A stretch of DNA of 64,000 nucleotides from Pontibacter chinhatensis (GTDB lineage: Bacteria; Bacteroidota; Bacteroidia; Cytophagales; Hymenobacteraceae): assembly GCF_900113285.1 (NCBI RefSeq), contig NZ_FOOT01000003.1:124001-188000 (forward strand), read 5' to 3'. Below are positions 52,797-60,276 of the stretch, in pieces. Within the stretch, counting starts at the first letter, position 1; every line of letters begins with the position of its first letter. The notes beneath the pieces were generated by a model that was not told where the DNA came from, did not search any database, and was given only the letters and a program-made list of their open reading frames with translations. The position numbers were made by a program, and so were the translations under genes.

Positions 52797-54565
52797 TATT
52801 GATCGATCATGTTCTTGTACTGCATCTGGTACAGCTGCGCATAGTAGCCGTTGTGCTCCAGCAGTTCTTCGTGGTTGCCCATCTCCTTCAGCTCGCCGCG
52901 GTCCAGCACAATAATTTTGTCGGCTTTCTGGATGGTGCTGAGGCGGTGCGCGATCACAATGGAGGTGCGGCCATGCATGAGCTGGTCGATGGCGTACTGT
53001 ATCAGTTCTTCGGTTTCGGAGTCTACGCTGGAGGTGGCCTCGTCGAGGATGATGATCTCGGGGTTGTAGACCATGGCGCGCACAAAGGAGATAAGCTGGC
53101 GCTGGCCTACGGATAAGGTGGCCCCGCGCTCCATCACCTGGTAGTGCAGTCCGCCCGGCAACCTTTCAATGAATTTGCGGGCTCCCACCAAGTCGGCTGC
53201 GTGCCACATCTGCTCCTCGGTTATACTTTTGTTGCCCAGGCTGATGTTGTCGGCAATGGTGCCGGAGAAAAGGAACACATCCTGCAGCACCACGCCGATG
53301 TGGTGGCGCAGCACGCTCAGGTCATACTCCTGCAGGTCGTGGCCATCCACAATGATGTGGCCTTTGTTTATCTCGTAGAAGCGGTTGAGCAGGTTGATCA
53401 CCGAGGTTTTACCAGCCCCCGTCGCGCCCACAAAAGCCACGGTCTCGCCTGCCTTCACGTTAAACGAAAGGTCGCGCAGCACCCAGTCCTCATCTTTGTA
53501 GGCAAACCACACGTTCTCGAAACGCACGTTGCCTTTTATCTTCTTGGGGGCGTAGGTGCCGCTGTCCGGGATCATCTCTTTGTTGTCGAGCAGGCGCATG
53601 AGGCGCTCGGTGCTCACCACGCCCAACTGCAGCGTGTTAAAGCGGTCGGCAATCATACGGATCGGGCGGAAGAACATCTGGATGTACATGATGAAGGCCA
53701 TCAGGGTGCCCAGCGTGATCTCATCCTCAATTACGCCGTAGGCACCGTACCACACCAGCAGGCCCAGGCCCGCCGCGCCGATAATCTCAGCGATAGGGAA
53801 GTAAACCGAGTAGTAGAGCACCGAGCGGATGTTGGCACGAGTATGCTCCTTGTTGATCTCCTGGAACTTCTCCATCTCGCGCTTCTCGTTGTTGAAGATC
53901 TGCACGATGCTCATGCCCGTGATATGCTCCTGCACAAACGAGTTAAGCCGCGCCACCGCCGTGCGCACCTCCTGGAAGGTGGTTTTTATCTTCTCTTTGA
54001 AGATGTAGGTACTGATGAGCATGAGCGGGAACGTGGACAAGCTCACCAGGGCCAGCTCCCAATCGATGTAGAACATGAAGCCGAGGATAAACACCAGCTG
54101 CAGGATGTCGCCAATCATGGCGGCCAGCCCTTCGCTGAACACATCCGACAGCGTTTCCACGTCCGACACGTTGCGGGTAACCAAGGTACCGATAGGCGTA
54201 CGGTCGAAGAACTTGAGGCGCAGGTTAAGGATGTGGCGGTAGAGTTTCACGCGGATGTCGCGCACCACGTGCTGGCCCAGCCAGCCGGCAAAGTAAGTAT
54301 GGAGGTACTGCACAATGGCATGCACCACCAGCAGCACGCCCAGTATCACGAACATGCGGTTGAGGCCCTCCCAATCGTTGTTCAGGATCTCGTTGTCCAC
54401 CGTCCACTGAATCAGGAAGGGGCGCACCGCAGCCAGGATGGCCGAGGCAAAGGTCAGGAAAACGATAAAGAAGAAGGTCCGGATATAAGGCTTCACAAAG
54501 GCAAAAAGCCGCTTCAGCACGTCCGAATCGAATACTTTACCGGTTGGCTTCGATGTATCTTCCAA
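52796..54565 (-). CDS. ABC exporter half-transporter with degenerate signature motif
   Basis: 589 residues. Six membrane helices (RTFFFIVFLTFASAILAAVR first), then the NBD: Walker A GATGAGKTS, Q-loop VLQDVFLFSG, signature LSVGQRQL (484 on, the second Gly of LSGGQ replaced), Walker B IIILDEATSSVD with catalytic Glu509, H-loop IAHRLST. The intact Glu with a degenerate signature is the mirror image of the 49206 protein, as in TM288/YheH. It is coupled to the GyrI-like gene and in line with tetR. Confidence 0.93.
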   Translation of the reverse strand: MEDTSKPTGKVFDSDVLKRLFAFVKPYIRTFFFIVFLTFASAILAAVRPFLIQWTVDNEILNNDWEGLNRMFVILGVLLVVHAIVQYLHTYFAGWLGQHVVRDIRVKLYRHILNLRLKFFDRTPIGTLVTRNVSDVETLSDVFSEGLAAMIGDILQLVFILGFMFYIDWELALVSLSTFPLMLISTYIFKEKIKTTFQEVRTAVARLNSFVQEHITGMSIVQIFNNEKREMEKFQEINKEHTRANIRSVLYYSVYFPIAEIIGAAGLGLLVWYGAYGVIEDEITLGTLMAFIMYIQMFFRPIRMIADRFNTLQLGVVSTERLMRLLDNKEMIPDSGTYAPKKIKGNVRFENVWFAYKDEDWVLRDLSFNVKAGETVAFVGATGAGKTSVINLLNRFYEINKGHIIVDGHDLQEYDLSVLRHHIGVVLQDVFLFSGTIADNISLGNKSITEEQMWHAADLVGARKFIERLPGGLHYQVMERGATLSVGQRQLISFVRAMVYNPEIIILDEATSSVDSETEELIQYAIDQLMHGRTSIVIAHRLSTIQKADKIIVLDRGELKEMGNHEELLEHNGYYAQLYQMQYKNMIDQ

Positions 54566-54700
54566 AAGTATGCTCCTGCTTAAGTATGGTTACTGTTGCT
54601 GCACTGTCTCCTCTGTACGAGCGCTTCTGTTTAACCGATTGTAAAGTTAATGGTTTTGGCTCAGGATTTTCAGGATTTGTAGAGGAAGGGTTTTAGACTT

Positions 54701-54933
54701 TCATAGCCGCTGCTTCCCGCATCTTGACACAAGCTATCCTCTTTAGCTACCGTTCATCCTCCAGTCTTACCTACCTATTGTTTCATTTCTAGCTTTGGCT
54801 CCCTCAAGGCCGGGAGGCCTCGCCTTCGGGCATCGCGCGGTGTACATTTCCTTTGCTACCCTTCGGTCGCAATGCCGCCACAGCGGCACCGGAAATCTAC
54901 AAGGCGCTCAACCCAAAGGATGGGAAAGAATCG
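54701..54933 (+). repeat. Repeat A copy 2
   Basis: Aligned with 3302-3535 and 59650-59880. The three stems are kept with changed bases: CTCCC/GGGAG (54799-54816), TGCCG/CGGCA (54873-54888, against TGCCC/GGGCA in the others) and CCCA/TGGG (54912-54924). Confidence 0.75.
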
Positions 54934-54950
54934 ATAGCCGCTGCCCTTGC

Positions 54951-55020
54951 TGTCATCTCGACCATCGGGAGAGAACTAACTAGAATTCTGGATAGTTCTC
55001 TCGCGTTGCTCGAGATGACA
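54951..55020 (+). repeat. Repeat B copy 2 (70-bp hairpin)
   Basis: Outer arms TGTCATCTCGA / TCGAGATGACA identical to copy 1; inner arms GAGAGAACT (54969-54977) / AGTTCTCTC (54994-55002) differ from copy 1 in a compensated way. Both copies are preceded by ATAGCCGCYGCCC. Confidence 0.75.
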
Positions 55021-55036
55021 ACAGAAGCAAGTATAA

Positions 55037-55170
55037 ATTCCCCTCTTGGGAGGGGCTGGGGTGGGTTTATACTTTGCGAAAGGACTGAAACTATAGAACT
55101 TATACTTCAGCTAAAGCAGTTACAGACTCCCCGCCTTAGACAAGGAGGGGCCAGGGGTGGTTGGACCCGG
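55037..55170 (+). repeat. Repeat C-E-C module, copy 2
   Basis: CCCCTCTTGGGAGGGGCTGG at its start, then GGACTGAAACTATAGAACTT, then CCCCGCCTTAGACAAGGAGG and AGGGGTGGTTGGACCCGG. The same order is found at 59988-60145, about 75 percent identical by eye. Confidence 0.7.
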
Positions 55171-55202
55171 AAATGCTTTAGACGCCCGCGCCAGTAAATA
55201 AA

Positions 55203-55235
55203 AAAGGCCAAAGCTATACTTAAGCCCCGGCCTTT
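55203..55235 (-). terminator. Terminator of the trans-sulfuration gene
   Basis: Stem AAAGGCC (55203-55209) / GGCCTTT (55229-55235) with a TATACTT in the loop; the minus-strand tail is TTTATTTAC. 22 bases after the stop. Confidence 0.65.
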
Positions 55236-55256
55236 CTATACTTCAGAGCTTATACT

Positions 55257-56564
55257 TTATACTTCCGCCTCTACAGCCACTTCTACTTTAGCAAAAGCCT
55301 GTTCCATGTCGGAGATAATATCCTCCGGGTGCTCCACGCCTACCGAGATGCGGACCATACCCTCGCCGATGCCCATTTTGGCGCGGTCGGCCGGCGAGAT
55401 ATCGGAGTGGGTCATGGAGGCGGGGTGCTCGGCCAGCGACTCGGTGCCACCCAGGCTCACGGCCAGCTTAATCAGACGCAGGCTGTTGAGGAACCTGAAG
55501 GCTTCTTTCTCGCCGCCCCTGATATCGAAGGAAATCATGGAGCCGGCGGCGGTGCATTGCTTCTGGTAAATGGCCTGCTGGCGCGGGTTGTCCTGCAGGT
55601 CACCGAGGTAGTAGATTTTCTCCACTTTCGGGTGCTGCTTCAGGTAATGGGCCACCACCTCTGCGCCGCGGGCCTGCGCCTCCATGCGTATTTTCAGGGT
55701 CTCCAGGCTACGCATCAGCATCCAGCCGGTCCAGGGACTGGCCATAGAGCCAGCAAAAGTGCGCATGCCTTTCACCTGCTTCATCAGGGCTGCAGAACCG
55801 GCACAGGCACCGGCAATCAGGTCGGAGTGGCCGCCAATATACTTGGTGGCAGAGTAAAGCACCAGGTCAGCGCCGTGCTTAAGCGGATGCGAGAACACCG
55901 GCCCCAGGAAGGTATTGTCCACGGCCACGACTACTTTTTTATCGGCAGTAGAGTGTTTCCGGGCCAGCGCCACGCATTCCTCAATGTCCACGAGGTGGTT
56001 GGTGGGGTTGGCAGGCGTTTCCAGATAAATCATCGCCAATTTATCGGCTACGCCGGACGCCTCCAACTGCTGCGCGATTTCCTCTCCGGTGGCACAAGCC
56101 TGAAAGCCTATACTTTGGATGCCGAACTTGGGAAGGATGTTTTTGATGTAATAATCGGAGCCGCCGTAAATGGGCTCGCTGTGCAGAATCACGTCGCCGG
56201 GCTTGAGCAGGGCCAGCAGCGTGGTGCTGATGGCGGCCATCCCACTGGCGAACACGGCCGCTTCCTCGGCACCGTCCCAGAAGCGAAGGCGGTTTTCGAG
56301 TATCTCCAGGTCGGGGTTGTTGAGGCGGCTGTAGATGAGGCCCAGCTGCTCTTCGGAATTCTTCTCGCGCAGGCCATAGGCCAGCTCAAAAAAGGCCTTG
56401 CCCTCCTCGGCACTTTTAAAAACAAAGGTAGATGTTTGGTAAATCGGGGCTTTCACAGCCATTTCCGACCACTCGGGATTGTACCCGTAGCTCATCATTA
56501 AGCTTTCCGGCCGCACGTGTTTTCCGTTTAGGTGCGGGCCCAGATGGTCCTCTTCCAGTTGCAT
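55257..56564 (-). CDS. Trans-sulfuration PLP enzyme (cystathionine synthase/lyase or methionine gamma-lyase type)
   Basis: 435 residues, Cys/Met metabolism fold I. YSRLNNPDLEILENRL, FASGMAAISTTLLALL, SEPIYGGSDYYIKNILPKFG, IYLETPANPTNHLVDIEE, VAVDNTFLGPVFSHPLKHGA, the PLP lysine Lys241 in YSATKYIGGHSD, then VSLGGTESLAEHPASMTH and IRISVGVEHPEDI-like VRISVGVEHPED. Substrate specificity cannot be fixed; this larger form is common in the phylum. Its Lys241-Tyr-Ile codons contain the AAGTATA heptamer. Upstream truA is on the same strand, 34 bases away. Confidence 0.9.
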   Translation of the reverse strand: MQLEEDHLGPHLNGKHVRPESLMMSYGYNPEWSEMAVKAPIYQTSTFVFKSAEEGKAFFELAYGLREKNSEEQLGLIYSRLNNPDLEILENRLRFWDGAEEAAVFASGMAAISTTLLALLKPGDVILHSEPIYGGSDYYIKNILPKFGIQSIGFQACATGEEIAQQLEASGVADKLAMIYLETPANPTNHLVDIEECVALARKHSTADKKVVVAVDNTFLGPVFSHPLKHGADLVLYSATKYIGGHSDLIAGACAGSAALMKQVKGMRTFAGSMASPWTGWMLMRSLETLKIRMEAQARGAEVVAHYLKQHPKVEKIYYLGDLQDNPRQQAIYQKQCTAAGSMISFDIRGGEKEAFRFLNSLRLIKLAVSLGGTESLAEHPASMTHSDISPADRAKMGIGEGMVRISVGVEHPEDIISDMEQAFAKVEVAVEAEV

Positions 56565-56598
56565 AGTAGGTTAGTTATGGGTTAAGGGTTGATTAGTT

Positions 56599-57345
56599 TT
56601 AAGGTATAAATAGTTCGGATGGATACTCTACTTTGGCCAGGTACAAGCCCTCCGACGGCGCGGCCCCGCTGGACCGGCTTCTGTCCTGGCTGGCTACAAT
56701 CTGCTCAAACTCCTCTACCGTTAGCTTGCCGCGGCCCACGTCTACCAAAGTGCCTACTACCAGGCGCACCATACCGCGCAGAAAACGGTTGGCTCGGATG
56801 GTAAAGCCCAACTCCTCTCCTGCCTGCTCCCACACGGCCTCATACATATTGCAACGGTAATGCTTGGTATCGCCCTTCACTTTGCTGAAGGTAGTAAAAT
56901 CCTCGTAATTAAGCAGTATGGCGGCGGCCTCGTTCATCTTTTCCACATCCAGCGGGCGGCTGTGATACCAGGCATGCAACCGTTTGAAGGGATTTTTACG
57001 GAGGGTGATGTGATAGTGATAAGTGCGCGCAAAGGCATCGTAACGGGCGTGCGCATCGGGCTGCACCAGGTATAAATTGAGGGCCGAGATATCGTCTGGC
57101 AGGATGCGGTTGAGGCGGTAAACGACCTGCTGCGGGTCCAGAGGCAGCTGGGCGTTAAAGTGCACAAACTGCTGAATGGCGTGCACGCCCGTATCGGTGC
57201 GGCCGCTGCCGGTGGTGCTGATGGGCTCGCGCAGCACCTTCGAAAGGCAATCCTCTAATATTTCCTGTACCGAGAGGGCGTTTGGCTGCACCTGCCACCC
57301 ATGAAACCGTGTTCCGTCGTAAGCTATCTCTAAAAAATACCGCAT
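56599..57345 (-). CDS. truA: tRNA pseudouridine(38-40) synthase
   Basis: 248 residues from ATG 57345 (MRYFLEIAYDGTRFHGWQ); an upstream in-frame ATG adds eleven residues and overlaps the -7 box, so it was rejected. Catalytic Asp51 in GSGRTDTGVHA. Further blocks: FNAQLPLDPQQVVYRLNRIL, DDISALNLYLVQPDAHARYD, TYHYHITLRKNPFK and NRFLRGMVRLVVGTLVDVG. Just upstream of the trans-sulfuration gene. Confidence 0.95.
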   Translation of the reverse strand: MRYFLEIAYDGTRFHGWQVQPNALSVQEILEDCLSKVLREPISTTGSGRTDTGVHAIQQFVHFNAQLPLDPQQVVYRLNRILPDDISALNLYLVQPDAHARYDAFARTYHYHITLRKNPFKRLHAWYHSRPLDVEKMNEAAAILLNYEDFTTFSKVKGDTKHYRCNMYEAVWEQAGEELGFTIRANRFLRGMVRLVVGTLVDVGRGKLTVEEFEQIVASQDRSRSSGAAPSEGLYLAKVEYPSELFIP

Positions 57346-57349
57346 AAAG

Positions 57350-57357
57350 CAAAGGTA
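57350..57357 (-). promoter_or_regulatory. truA -7 box
   Basis: On the minus strand TACCTTTG, the same octamer as in the hemA promoter, ends four bases before the truA ATG. The transcript would be leaderless or nearly so. Confidence 0.45.
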
Positions 57358-57484
57358 TGGTTTTGAGACAAAAGACATAAGACAAAAGACGCAAGGCTGC
57401 CTGTTTTACTACTAGAAGGGGCAGCCCCCTTTTTATACTTTGTACCAAACTCCCGCAGGACCTCCGAGCACTGCAAGCGTTTGG

Positions 57485-58684
57485 TTATACTTTCTCGTAG
57501 ATAACGGCCACGCCCTGGCCTACGCCTACGCACATCGTAGCCAAGCCATACCTGGCATTGTCGCGACGCTTCATCTCGTGCAGCAGGGTGGCGGAGATGC
57601 GGGTACCGCTGGCGCCAAGCGGGTGACCAATGGCGATGGAACCACCGTTCACGTTTACCTTCGCCGGGTCCAGACCGAGCTCGTTCAGGCAGGCAATGGC
57701 CTGTGCGGCAAAGGCCTCGTTCAGCTCTACCAGGTCTATGTCCTTTATACTTAAGCCGGCGCGCTTAAGGGCTTTTTGCGTGGCCGGTACCGGACCGATG
57801 CCCATGTGCGCCGGGTCAACGCCCGCCACAGCGACCGATACCACGCGTGCCATTGGCTTGAGGTCATAACGCTTGAGCACCTCCTCGCTCACGATAATCG
57901 ACACGGCCGCCCCATCGTTAATGCCCGAAGAATTACCGGCCGTTACCGAGCCGCCTTTTTTGAAAGCAGGCGCTAAAGTGGCCAGTTTCTCCACGGAAGA
58001 CAGCCGCGGGTGCTCATCGGTGTCGAACACAATCTCCTCGCCTTTGCGCTGCGCGATGTGCACCGGCACGATTTCATCATTGAACTTACCGGCCTCAGCC
58101 GCCGCTTTATACTTTACCTGCGAGCTGTGGGCAAACTCGTCCTGGGTTTCACGTGAAATGCCGTAGCGCTCCGCCACGTTCTCGGCTGTCTCGCCCATGG
58201 CAAACGGATAGTGCAGCTTAGACAAGGCCGGATTGGTAAAGCGCCACCCTATGGTCGTATCGTAAATTTCCGGGGTGCGGGAGAAGGCTGTTTCGGCTTT
58301 AGCCATCACGAACGGGGCGCGCGTCATATTTTCCACGCCGCCGGCCAGGTATACGTCACCGTCGCCACTGGCAATGGCACGGCTGGCATCTATCATCGCC
58401 TGCAAACCGGAGGCGCAGAGGCGGTTTACGGTAACGCCGCCAATTTCCTGCGGCAGCCCTGCCAGCAGCAGCGCCATGCGGGCCACGTTGCGGTTGTCCT
58501 CGCCGGCCTGGTTAGCTGCTCCCATCACCACGTCCTCTATCAAAGCGGGGTCCAGCCCAGGGTTCCGGGCCGCGATTTCCTTCATCACCAGCGCTGCCAT
58601 GTCATCGGGGCGTACCGTGCTGAGGGTGCCGCCAAACTTGCCGACAGGGGTCCTAAGTATATCAACTATGTAGGCAGTGCGCAT
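57485..58684 (-). CDS. Acetyl-CoA C-acyltransferase (thiolase), PaaJ/PcaF-like
   Basis: 399 residues. Catalytic Cys90 ([14 protein letters not shown]), His354 (GHPLGASG) and Cys385 (CVGVGQG) are all present, as are [13 protein letters not shown] and [14 protein letters not shown]. The start [16 protein letters not shown] and [19 protein letters not shown] resemble 3-oxoadipyl-CoA thiolases, but beta-oxidation or acetyl-CoA acetyltransferase activity cannot be excluded. No other fatty-acid or aromatic catabolism genes are adjacent. Divergent from the DUF4293 gene. Confidence 0.9.
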   Translation of the reverse strand: MRTAYIVDILRTPVGKFGGTLSTVRPDDMAALVMKEIAARNPGLDPALIEDVVMGAANQAGEDNRNVARMALLLAGLPQEIGGVTVNRLCASGLQAMIDASRAIASGDGDVYLAGGVENMTRAPFVMAKAETAFSRTPEIYDTTIGWRFTNPALSKLHYPFAMGETAENVAERYGISRETQDEFAHSSQVKYKAAAEAGKFNDEIVPVHIAQRKGEEIVFDTDEHPRLSSVEKLATLAPAFKKGGSVTAGNSSGINDGAAVSIIVSEEVLKRYDLKPMARVVSVAVAGVDPAHMGIGPVPATQKALKRAGLSIKDIDLVELNEAFAAQAIACLNELGLDPAKVNVNGGSIAIGHPLGASGTRISATLLHEMKRRDNARYGLATMCVGVGQGVAVIYEKV

Positions 58685-58712
58685 CTTAATTTTAGTTTTA
58701 CAGGTCTTTGTC

Positions 58713-58720
58713 TAATTTTG
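58713..58720 (+). promoter_or_regulatory. -7 promoter box for the DUF4293 gene
   Basis: TAATTTTG is an exact TAnnTTTG match 30 bases before ATG 58751. No convincing -33 element. Confidence 0.5.
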
Positions 58721-58750
58721 CATCTCTTTGCAAGATAATTTAACCATCAC

Positions 58751-59251
58751 ATGATACAAAGAATTCAAACCGTATTTCTGGCCCTGCTGGCTATCGCAAT
58801 GATTTGTGTGCTTTTCCTGCCGCTGTGGTCTAAAACTGACCCAACCACGGGCGAGGAAGTAGTGCTGACCGCCTGGAACATGAAGTCCTACTTCCTGACG
58901 GAGCAAGGCGAGCCGGGTGAGGCAGGCAGTGTGCCGCAGCGAGGGACTATCGCCATTGGTATGCTGGCGATTGCCGCTATTGTTATTGCCGTGTATGAAA
59001 TTTTCCAGTATAAAAGCCGCCTGAACCAGATGAAGCTGGGCTTACTGAACACGCTGATTCTGATGGCCACGCTTATTACCATGCTCTACTATGCCTACTT
59101 TGTGGGCGGCGACCTGGTGCTGCCTGGCGAGAAGGGCACGTTTGAAGCGGGCTTCTTTATGCCGCTGCTGGCACTGGTGCTCAACTCCCTGGCCAACCGC
59201 TTCATCAAGCGCGATGAGGATTTGGTAAGGTCAGTGGATAGGCTGAGGTAG
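58751..59251 (+). CDS. DUF4293 membrane protein
   Basis: 166 residues, four membrane helices: MIQRIQTVFLALLAIAM at the start, AIGMLAIAAIVIAVYEIF, LGLLNTLILMATLITMLYYA and PLLALVLNSLANRFI. The N-terminus and helix arrangement match DUF4293, restricted to Bacteroidota, of unknown function. The C-terminus is charged (KRDEDLVRSVDRLR). Monocistronic with a clear terminator. Confidence 0.88.
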   Translation: MIQRIQTVFLALLAIAMICVLFLPLWSKTDPTTGEEVVLTAWNMKSYFLTEQGEPGEAGSVPQRGTIAIGMLAIAAIVIAVYEIFQYKSRLNQMKLGLLNTLILMATLITMLYYAYFVGGDLVLPGEKGTFEAGFFMPLLALVLNSLANRFIKRDEDLVRSVDRLR

Positions 59252-59272
59252 TTTTTAAGGAAAGTATAAATG

Positions 59273-59306
59273 AAAGGCGGGTGTTGTTTCGGCAGCACCC
59301 GCCTTT
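59273..59306 (+). terminator. Terminator after DUF4293
   Basis: Stem AAAGGCGGGTG (59273-59283) / CACCCGCCTTT (59296-59306) followed by a T-run. An AAGTATAA heptamer lies just before it. Confidence 0.85.
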
Positions 59307-59339
59307 TTTGTTTTCAAGGGCTTTAGTGTTGGTGAAGAT

Positions 59340-59650
59340 GATTTTTATACTTGCTTCGGCTGTTCTTTTATACTTGTCCTAACCAGGATTTGCAGGAGGA
59401 GTGGATGAACAGGGTTTTATACTTGTGCAATACTTCCATTCTCCGCTGCTGGCGCGAGTTTGTAACTCGTGTCTACTATGGTGTTGAGTTTGTGACTCAA
59501 CTGGCTCACGGAGCCATACTTATACTTGAGCTGTACTTTATACTCTGGCTATACTTCCTGCTTTATACTTTCGCTGGCGGGAGCTTGTAGCTTGTGCCTT
59601 TTTATACTCGGTGATTTATACTTCTGGTGATTTATACTTCTCTAGGTACT
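59340..59650. repeat. Dense cluster of TATACTT heptamers
   Basis: Eight plus-strand TATACTT copies by hand count in about 310 bp, mostly as TTTATACTT. About 0.04 would be expected by chance for a 7-mer on both strands. The local peak of a window-wide enrichment. Confidence 0.8.
59446..59527 (+). repeat. Repeat D copy 2
   Basis: Nearly identical to 3198-3280, with stem GTTGAGT (59483-59489) / ACTCAAC (59495-59501). A third partial relative, GGGAGCTTGTAGCTTGTGCC, is at about 59578-59598. Confidence 0.75.
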
Positions 59651-59880
59651 GCTTCCCGCAACCTGAACCAGGCTATCCTTGCTAGCTGCCGTTCCCCCTC
59701 TAGTTCCCATGAACGTCTCGTTTCATCTCTAGCTTTGGTGCCCTCCCAGGCCGGGAGGCCTCGTTTTCCCGCTCGGCGCTGGGAGCTTTTCCTTTGCTCC
59801 TGACGTCGCAATGCCCTCCGGGCACCGGAAAAACTCGCATAGGCGCCTCCCAGAAAAACTGGGAATCAACCTCAATAGCC
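59650..59880 (+). repeat. Repeat A copy 3
   Basis: Closest to copy 1. Stems CCTCCC/GGGAGG (59742-59758), TGCCC/GGGCA (59812-59824) and TCCCAG/CTGGGA around AAAAA (59848-59864). Hairpin B is missing after this copy. Confidence 0.75.
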
Positions 59881-59987
59881 ATGGTATCTGATGCAACAAG
59901 TATAAACTGTCCCCTTGAGGACAATCGAGCACGCGAGTTCGAAGCTTGCGAGCGCAGCTTAATAGGGGTGTAATCGTGTGCAGACAA

Positions 59988-60145
59988 TTCCCCTCATGGG
60001 AGGGGCTGGGGTGGGTTTATACTTTGTAGGGACAGGTCGCGACCTGTCCGCGCGAGGACTGAGGCTATAGAACTTTTACCTTAGCCCAGGTAACTACAGA
60101 ACTCCCCTCCTTGGCCAAGGAGGGGCAGGGATGGTTGGGCCCGGT
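59988..60145 (+). repeat. Repeat C-E-C module, copy 3
   Basis: CCCCTCATGGGAGGGGCTGG, then a 20-bp perfect palindrome GGACAGGTCGCGACCTGTCC (60029-60048) that is absent from the 55-kb copy, then GAGGCTATAGAACTT and CCCCTCCTTGGCCAAGGAGG, ending TGGTTGGGCCCGG. Confidence 0.7.
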
Positions 60146-60185
60146 ATTACAGAACTTTCTCAAAGGAAAAGGAAATAAAAAAAGA

Positions 60186-60210
60186 GCGGCGCAAGTATAA
60201 CCTGCGCCGC
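60186..60210 (-). terminator. Terminator of the DUF4476 gene
   Basis: Stem GCGGCGCA (60186-60193) / TGCGCCGC (60203-60210) with loop AGTATAACC, the same loop as in the terminator at 22852. The minus-strand tail is CTTTTTTTATTTCC. Confidence 0.75.
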
Positions 60211-60276
60211 GCCAACTTATCTCACGCTAAACTTTAAACTCATTAACTCCCAAACTCCTCAACTCTCTAACTCCCC

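Larger units (their letters stand above)
54566..55256. other. Repeat-rich intergenic region
   Basis: A 690-bp spacer holding, in order, repeat A (54701-54933), hairpin B (54951-55020), the C-E-C module (55037-55170) and a terminator (55203-55235). No gene is supported; open frames across the repeats are not conserved in the other copies. Confidence 0.8.
59252..60276. other. 1-kb repeat-rich spacer
   Basis: Contains, in order, a terminator, a cluster of eight TATACTT heptamers, repeat D copy 2, repeat A copy 3, a unique stretch, the C-E-C module with a GGACAGGTCGCGACCTGTCC palindrome (60029-60048), the terminator of the next gene and ACTCCCAAACTCCTCAAC repeats. No gene is supported. Confidence 0.8.

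Noticed and set aside
53144..54583. A 479-codon open frame antisense to the ABC gene
   Set aside because: It is His/Gln/Val-rich with no domain and mirrors the GC-rich codon pattern of the real gene. The same holds for long antisense frames at 55329-56501, 62933-63955, 37313-38311, 2119-2970 and 19062-19799.
59700..59987. Minus-strand open frame of 95 codons across repeat A copy 3
   Set aside because: The frame is broken or different in the other two copies, while hairpins are kept, so it is not coding.
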